Assembly: GCA_008694505.1 (NCBI GenBank)
Contig: VZDJ01000090.1
Coordinates: 10,737,646-10,801,645 of the forward strand
Direction of reading: 5' to 3'
Length of the DNA: 64,000 nucleotides
From: Cyanoderma ruficeps
Lineage: Eukaryota; Chordata; Aves; Passeriformes; Timaliidae
The position numbers were made by a program, and so were the translations under genes. The notes below the pieces were generated by a model, which worked only from the letters and a program-made list of their open reading frames with translations, ran no database searches and was not told the origin of the DNA. This document shows, piece by piece, positions 12,201 to 22,600 of this stretch; within the stretch, counting starts at the first letter, position 1, and each line of letters opens with the position of its first letter.

Positions 12201-12960
12201 TTTTTGTATTACAAATAGCATAAGGGTGAAGAAGACAGAGATAATTTTCCCCTAAGAAGGGTCTCTTCAAATCTAAGAAAGGGAATCCTTAAAAAAATTA
12301 ATTTGGTTGCACTTGTATTTTAATAAACGCATTATTTTTGGAAGTTTTCATTGGAAAGCTGTGGCAAAAGATAAACCTACCACTTATTATCCTGCCAATG
12401 TCATTATATAAATAACGCTTACAAGTATTAATGTATGAGTCATCAATGAAACGTTTGCTGAAATGCTACCTTCTGCACTCCTTGTGATAATCTCAAGGAA
12501 ATGAACTTTGCAATTGCAGTTCCGAATGCTCAGCACCTCTATTTTTCAATGCTGCTAATGATGATGAAGAACAGCTTTCAAACTTCACAAGCATATTTAT
12601 TTGTTTGCTTGTTTGTATGTTTAATTATTAGCAAGGCATCCCACAAAGGGCAAGGAAGGGCAGAAAAACCTTCACAAGATAATCCCTGTTTTTAAGAAAC
12701 TTAAAAAAATTAAAAAGACATCTGTCTTCTTGGTGTATAGAGTCACTTAGGTTTGAAACCACTGGTGGTCTGCACAAGAGACACACTAGGAAGGGGTAGT
12801 GCTTATTTAGTATGTTCCTGAGAAGAAATGTTTTCAGACAGCCTTTGCCACTAACCTCATACAGAAACAGACCCTGGATGGAAATGGCCTTTGTGCATTG
12901 AACAGGTGCACTCTGTTGAGCCAGAGCCACAAATTCCTGTACAGTGCTGATATGTGCATC
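9216..12960. other. Intron sequence with a purine tract, no gene recognised
   Basis: The stretch holds an A/G-only-like tract at 10986-11035 and four copies of TCAA near 11701. The 106-codon frame at 10447-10767 resembles nothing known to me and is within chance length. Confidence 0.5.
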
Positions 12961-13302
12961 TGTACCTCACAGGTGTGCATGTACCTCACAGATGTGCCTG
13001 TACCTCACAGGTGTCCCTGTACCTCATAAATGTACCTATATCTCACAGGTGTGCCTGTACCTCATAGGTGTCCCTGTACCCCACAGATGTGCCTGTACCT
13101 CGCAGGTGTGCCTGTACTTCATAAATGTACCTATACCTCACAGGTGTGTGTGTACCTCACAGGTGTGCCTGTACCTCATAAATGTACCTATACTTCACAG
13201 GTGTCCCTGTACCTCACAAACGTGCCTGTACATCATAGGTGTGCCTGTACCTCATTAATGTACCTGTACCTCACAGGTGTACCTGTACCTCACAGATGTA
13301 CC
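12961..13302 (+). repeat. 19-bp minisatellite, 18 full copies
   Basis: Eighteen uninterrupted copies of a 19-bp unit close to TGTACCTCACAGGTGTGCC run without a single indel, and a decayed nineteenth follows. Variants such as CATAAATGTACC followed by TATA recur at copies 4-5, 9-10 and 12-13, which suggests higher-order expansion. The unit has no stop in any forward frame, so long repetitive open frames are an artefact of the repeat. It lies in the intron about 4 kb downstream of exon 1a. Confidence 0.95.
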
Positions 13303-16300
13303 TGTACACACATTAGCACATGAGATAACTGAGCCCAAGAAGCCAAACAGCCACAGCACCATTGTCTCTTTGGCACAAAATGGTCTGCCTGCTGCTGACA
13401 GCAGAGGATACCACAAGCTCCATGTAGCATTTAATTGCTCTGTGAAGATGCCCCCTTCCTTGTCATTTGTTCACTAGCCATTCATTTCCATGAGTGGGGA
13501 GCTGAACTACTTTTTTATCTCCAATCTAGAGAAAGGCGGGGAATGATAAGGTTTGGCTTGCAACTGAGTTCCTGTTGGTATTTGTATGGGTGACTTGAGA
13601 GTGAGACGAGTTTTGACTGGGCTTTCAATCTATCACAAATTGTCAAAAAAAAAATCTTACCCTGCTGTTATTATTCTTTTTAAACGCTATTCAGTTTACT
13701 GGAAATTTAGGGTTTTTACTGGAAATCCTAAGAGGGAGAAGAGTGTCTGTAACAGGCTTCAGCTGGAAGCAGCGAAGCTGATGAAAAGGTGAAATTTACA
13801 ACTGTAACTACATCCCACGGTCCAACTGGCAGTCTGTGAGGTTAATATTCCACATCTTACATGCTAGAGGTTTTAAACTGGGCACAAACGAAACACAGAG
13901 GAGAAAATCTTTGCACCTCTCAGGAGTGTTTTACCATCTTGTTCTGTAATATACCTCCAAACATGGATGTCCTCAGATTAACTTGAGGCATTAGGCTGCT
14001 ATAATTGGAATTGTAGATTAATCACAGGACTAACTCTTTAGCAGAGCTTTCTGAGCAGATTCCTATTTTGAGAAAACGGAAGCCTACATGTGAAAAATAT
14101 ATTTTATGCTGAGAAGACCGTATTAAATGACTCAAGTTTTCCATAATGAATTTCTTTAGATTTAGATCAATTGTAAACTAGTCACTAAACTATATGTTTT
14201 TTATAAGCTTCAGCAATAGAAGTCATAAGAATTTTTAACTGTAAAAGTCCACTATTAAACCATGGTTAGAGCAGGAAAAAATCAGGTAATATATCTATAA
14301 AAAGTCAGCTGGGGGGAAGCACGGGAGAAGGTTCAAGTTTGCCAACCATCTAATTAGAACAGCACTTGTATATACAGGGCGCTTTTAAGAGAAATGAAAT
14401 AATTTCTATCAAGAAGTCTTCTATACTCCACCAGTCACTGAGATAGTGAGCCCTTAATTAAAAAGCAAAACCCAGAAAAGAATGCAGTAGAAAAGGAAAC
14501 AAAATTTTGATCTTCATACCTCAGAAGCTGTTAAAGTACTGAAGGAACCGAATGCAAGCAAAAATGATGAAATTACTTCTGAATTTGTGCCTTATGCATT
14601 ATTATGTCCACTAACTGCTGTGGCTTGGAGATGATTCTCATCTGTTTAATACAGCACAGTGGCTAAAAGTTGCACATAATGTCAGAGATCCCTTATTTGT
14701 ACAATAATTGCTGCAATTTCAGAGCCCACAGTGTGATACCCCCAGTCAGCCCTCCACTGACCATTCTTTATGCATCTGTACTTAAGTAAAAGCTTTTCAG
14801 GATCCAATCCTACATTTTTTGCCAAAAATTATGGGGCAGCAGAGAAAAATATCTGTAGAAAAACCTTTCTACAGGTTCTGGGACAAAAAGTGAGTATATG
14901 GAAAAAAAAGATCCTCTTATTTTACCTCATAAACAACATTACTTTCTTCCTGCCCTAAGAAGCTGTTGCCACTTTCTTCTCAGCTTAAAAACATAAAAAC
15001 ATCACAGCCGTGTATTTGAAAAGCATTTGATCACTGTTTCTAAAAGTATTCCTTAAACACAGTGGCCATTCATCTTGGTAATGAATAAAAAAAGAAATTA
15101 AATTTATGAAAACAGAGTGCTTTTAACAATGCTAGGGAAAAAAAAGGAACACAATCATTATACTGAGTAGAGATTAAAATACAGCAAATCTGTAAAGCTC
15201 TGTAGAAAGTTGCCATGGGCACAGGATATAAATCTTGCATCTTGCATCTTAAATTGCTCCTTTCCATTTTTTTCCCTGAATAAAAATATCTGTTGGTCTC
15301 AAATATGCCAGTTTTAGTTTTGTTTGCCTGACATCCTTCCCTAGCAAGGCTGATCCTGTCAATATCTAACATACCTTTACAAATGCTCACAGGCTATTGA
15401 TCAGCATAAATTTCTGTGCTTTGCTGCACTCTAGCTTGATTCCCAGCTGCTCTATTGTGTAATACCTATTTCTCTACTCTGTTTTCTGGGGGCTTATTTC
15501 TTCATTTTTCTTTTAGCTTGGAAACTGATCTACAGGTTGGGATGTCCTTGCTGTAACCACAGTTCAACTCCACATTACGTGAAAAGCTGAATTTTTTAGT
15601 AAAACTACTTATGAAACACCTGGAAAAAAAGGATATCTGTTGGGACTTGTAGAGGTGCTACACTAAGACACCATCTGGACACACACGACCTTCTCTGGTG
15701 AAGGGACTGCATTCCAACCCACCCAGTTAGTTTAATCAAACAGGCCACCCCTAACCGGTCTGGTATCTGTGACCCCAAGGCTGACAAAATACAGAAAACA
15801 GAGGGAAATGCTTTCTCCTGTGCTGACTATACAGCTATACCCTGCAGTCCCCCAAGGATGTGCTCCTGAAGGTTGTGATGATCAGCAATAGGATGGGTGA
15901 TGAACCAGTTTTCCTGTGAGACTGAATTCCTGGTCATTACCCCATTCCTCAGCCTGTGTTGATCTTAGCTCATCTGAGGAAGATGACCACAGTCCAGACA
16001 TATTCAGCAAGAAAATTCACGGTAAAAGAGGGAGTTCAGTCACTCAGGTGAGGCAGCTGAGATCTTTCAGGACAGTGATCCTGAAAGCCGTGCTGAAAAG
16101 GCGGTGTGTTCTCCAGCTGACAGTCCTGGTGCAGCTGCAGCTCTTCATGCCTCTCTGTTTTTGATGCCATATATACCTCGCATCTACATTTAAAATGTGC
16201 ATTAAGTCCCCCCAAGCATCTGTCCTCTACTTTTCATAAAAGCAGCTGTTTTAGTATCTGGAAGCTTAACCACTTTGCATATACAAGTGATGGCAGCCTG

Positions 16301-17328
16301 CAGGATGGTGCGGCACAACCCTAACACCAGACAGAATAGCAACAATTAGCAGATGGCTCCTATTTTGTTTTCAGTGTCTTTGGCCACTGCCACAGCAAAG
16401 GGTGAGCAAATGCTCTTTCTCTAACCTGCTTTGATTCCACTCTCCTCACTTTTACATTAATCCGGAATCTGAAGGTCTCAACAAACCTGAAGGTTTCACC
16501 GTACTGCAGAGCATGTGCCCCAGGCCACTCAGCATCATAGGGAGTGGAGGGCTCAAGGTGGCCAGGTCCAGGACCTTACAAACATGAGGCAAGACGTGCT
16601 CAAGACAGACCTAGAAAAGTGTGCTATACAGAAGTACCAGATGACCGAGTCTTCAGCCTTGTCTATACTGCTGAGGAAAATATATCTTTTCTGTCTGGGA
16701 GCCAGCTACATTTCAGAGAGCTGATTGCAATCATGAGCAGTAATTGCAGTATAAAGGAGGGTAAATTAGAAGTACAGCCTGTAGAAACTGCTTGACCTCT
16801 TCATTCAGTAGTATTTGGTCTTGCAACTTGTACACTGAGTGTAAGCTCCTCATCTGAGTTGTTTTCCCCTCTGCCACATGTTCAATATGGTACTCTGAAA
16901 AAATCCATTTAAATCCATTTATATACACTGCACTTCATCTTCAGTTAAGCGCAGACCATATTTCCCCTTTGTCTAACATTGTTGTAAGAACTTATTAACT
17001 TTGAGCACACCAATGTTTTTATATGCTTACATGCAAGCACAGGATAAGCAATGAATAGAAGAATAACCAGTGAACTGGAAACTACATCTCTTTTAAAGAA
17101 TTGTTTCCTGACTTTTTTTTTTAAATGTCCCCAGAAAGTACTAACAAAAGTCCTAATCCAAACCCTCAAAGCACAGTCTCACTTCTTCACCTCTAGTGCA
17201 CCTTAATGGCAAACCTGTCCACAAGAGCAGTTTTGGGAGAATAGCACAAAGAAGAGCCTGCAGGCTACAAGTCACAAAAGAGGCAATAGTATGAGATTAA
17301 AAAACAAAATAAAGAAAAGAAGGTTTAC
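13303..17328. other. Intron downstream of exon 1a, nothing recognised
   Basis: No exon, RNA gene or repeat family was recognised between the minisatellite and the exon 1a donor. I specifically looked for a second copy of exon 2 and saw none. Confidence 0.5.
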
Positions 17329-17517
17329 CTGGTTCAGATCAAAGATATCAAACACTCGTTTAATGTATAGGTCTCCCTGTGGATCCAGCCCTTGAAGATC
17401 CAAAAGTTTCTTGAATTCATGCAGACTAAGCAGCCCAGATGGACATTCTCTCATGAATTTGCTGTAATAATGGTGCATCTGTGCAGGGGGATCTGGTAAT
17501 GATTCTTGGGCGCCCAT
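17329..17517 (-). CDS. GUCA1C: GCAP (GUCA1C-like) first coding exon, copy 1a
   Basis: This exon is 63 codons from an ATG at 17517-17515 to a CAG|GTAAAC donor. The start MGAQESL fits the N-myristoylation consensus (Gly2, Ser at motif position 5) and the ATG has a strong context (AACATGG). Residues 15-32 hold HHYYSKFMRECPSG, the GCAP EF1 region in which CPxG disables calcium binding. The exon ends FDIFDLNQ, where DLNQ supplies positions 1-4 of the EF2 loop. Joined in phase 0 to exon 2 at 991 it gives a canonical loop [12 protein letters not shown]. About 29 of 49 aligned residues match copy 1b. It lies inside the presumed intron of any transcript that starts at copy 1b. It has no stop, frameshift or damaged donor. 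The alternative is that it is the true first exon and 1b belongs to a lost duplicate, or the reverse. Confidence 0.88.
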
Positions 17518-17550
17518 GTTGTTACACAGTAAGCGTTCCTTTTTGTGTGT

Positions 17551-17556
17551 TCACAT
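17551..17556 (-). promoter_or_regulatory. Start-stop upstream ORF (ATGTGA) in the likely 5' leader of exon 1a
   Basis: The minus strand reads AGAAATGTGA, an ATG directly followed by TGA, 33 bases before the main ATG. It would act as a minimal start-stop element in the leader if transcription begins near or upstream of 17590. It has A at -3. The transcription start is unknown, so inclusion in the mRNA is an inference. Confidence 0.35.
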
Positions 17557-17612
17557 TTCTATCTCCCAGGTTCAAAGCCTTGCTCATGACCACAACTCGG
17601 GTTAATATGGCT

Positions 17613-17689
17613 TTTAAACGGCCATGTTAAACATCTTACAGCGTAAGTTTCTATTTTTATGTCGTGCCTGTCTCTACTCATGAGATTAC
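17613..17689 (-). promoter_or_regulatory. Proximal promoter elements of first exon 1a
   Basis: On the minus strand a TAATCT motif (17689-17683, GTAATCT), which fits the CRX/OTX homeodomain core, is followed by CTGTAAGATGTTTAA (17641-17627) and a TTTAAA TATA-like element (17618-17613). The 15-bp block recurs upstream of exon 1b with one mismatch. It sits 110 bp from the A of the ATG here and 109 bp there, and the homeodomain core is 56 bp further out in both. Conservation of motif and spacing between two otherwise diverged flanks supports function. The transcription start is not visible. Confidence 0.55.
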
Positions 17690-19115
17690 CTTTAATGCCC
17701 AGGTCTAAAATAGATGGGATTTCAAATTGTGGCTAAAGTAGAAGCAAAGAGCACCATAGTTATAGTTCATCACTCATCCATTACTACAAACATACCTGTT
17801 ATTAAAAAATATAAAGAGGATATTCTAAAAGTGACTGATTTTGAATTATATACAAGCCATTAGCTACACACAAGAGTGTAATTCTGGAATACCTGTCAGG
17901 AATAGCTATAATTTTTGCTGCACATAAGGATGGAAAAGTTGAGAGTGCAAACAGCAATGCCTGTTATTATATCCTCTTTGCTGTAAGCGGATTAAGCCTT
18001 TCTAAAAATTGAGCCCTTTGGACTCCTCCTTGATGTACTTTTTATCATAAATATGCTGTGTGGGATCTTGTATTTGTGTGCAAATGACATCTTATTTCTT
18101 CCCTCTCGGTGTGGGTTTCCAGATATAATACACAGTTTTAGTTACCAGCCTTGTGATAGAATTTAAATGGAAGAGGAATCTTTTACAGTAACTTCCTTAA
18201 CAGGAATCAACTTAGTCTGGTAAGTAAATTAAAAACAGGTTTGTTCTTGGTCAGTGCTGTAGTCCTGCTTTTTGTTTTACAGCTTTTAGGAGCTGAATTC
18301 CTTCTTCCTCCATAAGCTCAGGGAAGGGGTTAGGTATCAGTAATACTTCTGTACTGATTAGGTTTTATACAAGGAGATAAATGGCTCAGGAGCGTTACTA
18401 TAGGACAAAGAAACGAGGAGCTATAAATACCAGTGTGAACATATAGGATGTTGGTGACGCAGAAAGAAGGCACTGCCCCCATCCTTTTAATTTATAATCA
18501 CGCTGTGGCGTTAAAGAGCACAGCCCAAGAAAAACAGCTACCATCCTCCAGCCTGAATGCAGCCTGAGAGCAATCAATATTATAGGATCAGGTCAGCTTT
18601 TGAGAAGGACCCCCATACTCCTAATGGTCTGTACTTCAACTGTCTCCACAAGGACACCAACAAGTTTATTGTCATATACTTCAAAATATTGCATTTGAGT
18701 AAGAAAGCTTGGACACTTCTCAGGTGCCCATGAACCTCTGAAGATCAAACAGAAAGATCCAGATATTGCCATCAGTTTAACCAAAACTGGTTCAATAAGC
18801 AAAGAACATAGGGCAAATTGGATAAGTTGGTGTGTTGCCTTTCCTCCAGAGACTACGTCCCAGCCTGCTGTGTGATCCCGGTGACTGAGGGAGAATAGGA
18901 GCATACCCTGTGCAGGCATTTCATGTGCAGGTGTGTGCTGGCTAGAACACTGAGGGCAAATGAAGGTGATGCAAGGACAAGGGAGGTGAAAGGAGAGCAG
19001 ACAGACCTCTTGGGGATGCACAGTTTGACAGCAATTCTGGACTTTCTTCTTCAGCCATCATGCCCTGCTCTTAAAGGAATGAGCAGTGATTGTGTCAAAC
19101 AGCAAAGACAGGTAT
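17690..19115. other. Upstream flank of exon 1a
   Basis: GGATTA (a CRX/OTX-type core read on the plus strand) occurs near 17989, but single six-base matches are expected by chance. No gene was recognised. Confidence 0.45.
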
Positions 19116-19689
19116 TGTGGTTTAACCCCAAGTGGCAACTGAGTACTGTAGACAGCTGTGCTCTCACTCTCACCCCGTCCTGCCCCTGGTGGGATGGAGA
19201 GGAGAACAGGAAAAAGACTAGTAGAACTAGTGAGTTTAGATAAGTTTAACAGTTTAATAATTGAAATAAAATAAATATAGTAACTAATATTAATAATGCA
19301 GGAGACTAATAATAACCAAGGAAAAGCACTGTTGTACAGTACAATTACTCACCACCCTCTGAGCTATGCCCAGCCCATTTCTGAGCAACAATTGGCCCCT
19401 CCCAGCCAACTCCCCTTAGTTTATATATTGAGCATGACATTCTGTGGTATGGAGTATCCCTTTGGCCAGTTTGGGTCAGCTATCCTGGCTGTGATCTCTC
19501 CCAGCTTCTTTTGCATCTCCTCAGTGGCAGAGCATGAGATGCTGAAAAGTCCTTGATTTATGATAAACACTACACAGCAACAACTAAAGCATCAGTGTGT
19601 TATTAACATTACTCCTACTAAATCCAAAACACAGCATTGTACCAGATACAAGTAAGAAAATGAACCCTATCCCAGCTGAAACCAAGACA
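19116..19689 (-). mobile_element. Solo LTR, avian ERVK-type
   Basis: On the minus strand the element runs from TGTCTTGGTTTCAGCTGGGA to GGGGTTAAACCACA, giving the TG...CA ends of a retroviral LTR. It is about 574 bp and matches a bird LTR I recognise by its end sequences and by the CATTCTGTGGTATGGAGTAT segment on the plus strand. A TATA box (TATATAAA at 19427-19420) and an ATTAAA signal (19258-19253) follow in that order. I saw no clear target-site duplication and no internal retroviral sequence beside it. It points toward exon 1a, 1.6 kb away. Assignment to ERVK rather than another class is from memory. Confidence 0.82.
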
Positions 19690-22600
19690 ATAGACTATCA
19701 GGAACAAGACTTAAGCAGGCTGAAAATTTGACATGATGTGGTTAGGTTAAGGACTGTCCCTCAATAACTCACCCAGTGCTCGTCATTCTTCCTCTTTTCT
19801 CTCTTTCACTTGGGCAATAACAGCTCCTTCCCATCTCTTCACAGGACCCTGTACAGACACTGGTCACTGGATTTCACTCGAGGCACAGGGAACTTGGGAG
19901 TTGCTCAGATATACTGATCCGTCTCCCCTCCCTCCTCTTTTCCTCCCATCAGAACTCCATACATTACTTCTGCTTGTTGCTTCCAAATAGCAAGTCTTGG
20001 GGAAGTGTGCTCACAGTGATTGAGGCACAGGAGAGACTGCTGCATTGCCTTAAAGAAGGGCCTTAGAAGTTTGGCTTTTTGTCAGATTTTGTACATTCTG
20101 GCAAAAGACTTAGAAGAGAATGTTAAGTTAAAGTTTGAATGCTTTAAAAGTAATACCTGTTTTTAGAATCCCTTTACCTTAATAAGAATAACTAAAACAT
20201 CTGTAAAGACAGCAAAAATGCCTGCGTAAAAAATTATCTGATTTATGGTTCAGTCTCACAGCATCCCTCACCCCTGGTAGGAGACTAGAATGGTATAATT
20301 TCGTTGATATAACACCTGACAAAATGAAAGGTGAGTTTTATGGGGCACAAAAAGACTAAAATTTATAACCCTCTTCATAGTCTGATGGTACTTAATGAGC
20401 TGCAGGCAAAGCATGTGCTGAGATAGTAGAAATTCAATAGAAATCACCTGTTCCAGAAGCCAAAGGCATTGGAGCATTTCTATTTGTAAATAAAAATAGA
20501 AAAATGGATAACAACGTGGAGCCGACCTGAATAAATTAATATAGCAAAGAAAATTCAAAGAATGCTGAAACAATGGATGTACAGACTAGTGTGTGTGTAG
20601 AAAACCCAGTGAAACAATTCCTGATGGGCTATCTGTACCAAACAAAGCTGATTCTAAAAGGTGAAGATAAAATTACAGTATCTATTGAGGTGCCAAAAGC
20701 TTTTTGAAATCTGCACAATATTCTGGGAATCAAAAAAAACCCCATACCAATGGGAAACAGTGGGACAATGCCCTTACACCAAAAATGATAGTCCCATAAT
20801 AAAGATTGCTGGTTCAAGGACATGCAGCAACATGGGCACAGAGAAAATGTACATTGCAGGTAAAGCAAAACTGTCTCTGTAGGGAATCATGAGAAAAAAA
20901 ATTAGATTCCTTAGTTCTGCTTTGAAAATGGTATAAAAGCTCTTAGTTGTAGAAGGGATCATGTAATTTAGATTTCTTTACAAGTAAAAAAAGGTAGTTT
21001 TTTGAAAGAGGTTGAAAATGGCATTTGAGCCTTTAAAAAAAAACCTAAAACACAACACAACAAAATAAAACTTCACAGCAGGGTGATCAGGAAATATTAA
21101 AAAAGCAGAAAATTAAAATAATAAAGATGACTTTCTCTTTCTCTTGGGTATTGTGGTACCTTGGCAGTAGGCAGCCCATACTACATCGCTGTATTGTGAA
21201 ACAAGGACACACATCTTTCCCTTCTGATAGAGGCAGCTAAATGCTACCTCTTTGAAGTGTAATACAAAAAAGAGAACTACTACTGCATGAAGTGGCAAAT
21301 GCCAAGTTTTACATGTATTTGAATAAAAAGCTTTTCTACAGATTTTTGTCTAAATTCATGTCATCTTTGCCAATTAACTTTTTGCATCTGCTCCAGCTCA
21401 ATCCACCCCCACTTTCTGTTTCCTTCCTCAGCAAGTTGTATGTGGCAATTTCTGTGTCTTCTCTGAAAAAAGCCACTTCTCTTGCTTGTGTGACTCATGC
21501 TTCTATACTTTGCTCCGTGTCTCTCCTTCTCCATCTCTCTCTTTCCAGCACTCCATTGCTATCAGGTGCTGGATCCTACCTGTGCTGGGTGCGTATGGAG
21601 ATTTGCCACTGCTCATTTCAGTGCCAGAGGGGAGCTGTGTGGGCAGGGCCAGAGGAAGCACCATTGCAGGCATTCCCATGTCCCTGGGCATGGTTTCCTT
21701 CCCCCTGTCCTGTCATCTCCCTCTAGTACCTTCCAACTCCCCATAGGCATGTGGCCACTCATCATCTCTAGCCAACTTCAGAGTCCATTTATGTCTCTTA
21801 AGGTCGATGCAACCTCCCTCACAGGTCAAGCAGATCTGGGTGAGATGTTTTCAGAGAGACTACCTAGGCAGCCCAAAGGAAAGAGAGTCATCTGGCCAAG
21901 ACACAAAATTTTGGAAAGAGAAGGCTATCCTCCCAGAAGAGCTGGATCAGGCTATCCTAGTCAGAAAATTTACCTATGAAAGCTTTCAATGTTAGGGGGT
22001 TTTTCTTTTTTGTTGTTGGCTTTTTTTGATCTTTAAGACCCAAATTATTAGGTCTCAACCATCACCATTGTCTCCGTCTGGACCACTCTACAGTTTTCTA
22101 ACTATTTGAAGGAGTGTTTAGCTTCTCAAGTCTGCATTTCTTTTATGTATTATACAAGGAGGAAGACCAAGCTGACCTTTCTTTCTTTTATCTTCATCAG
22201 AATGTAGCTTGCTTTTAAGGGCTGTACTTTATAAACCAGAAAGATTTTGCCCCAATGAGACAAATTTCTAGTAGGACACAACCCCTTCATCTGAGGCAAG
22301 ATGACTCACAATTTCTTGCTAACTCAAGTTAGCAAATTCTTGCTGACTCAAGAGGATGGGGGAAAGAGAGGTCATTGCTGCTTTCTGAGGTGTTTAAACC
22401 CTGGCATCACTGTGGGACACAATTGCTGAATTATTCTCTCATTGAAAAGACTGATTAAACCCTGGCCCAACTTTGCTAGTTCACAGCCACATTCCTTGTG
22501 TGCCTACTACTGTAGCTGTACAAACAACTCCTTGAGCTTTTGGACAGCTTTAAAACTGAAAAACACGGCAGTGACCATTAAAACAATACATCTATAAGAA

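Noticed and set aside
12961..13302. Possible CRISPR array
   Set aside because: Units are directly adjacent with no unique spacers, and the genome is vertebrate.
12944..13323. Cys/His/Pro-rich repetitive proteins of about 100 residues
   Set aside because: They are translations of the 19-bp minisatellite, which is open in all three forward frames; they are not evidence of a gene.
21292..21979. Three overlapping plus-strand frames up to 160 codons
   Set aside because: They overlap each other in different frames in a pyrimidine-rich patch, none resembles a known protein, and no exon signals stand out.
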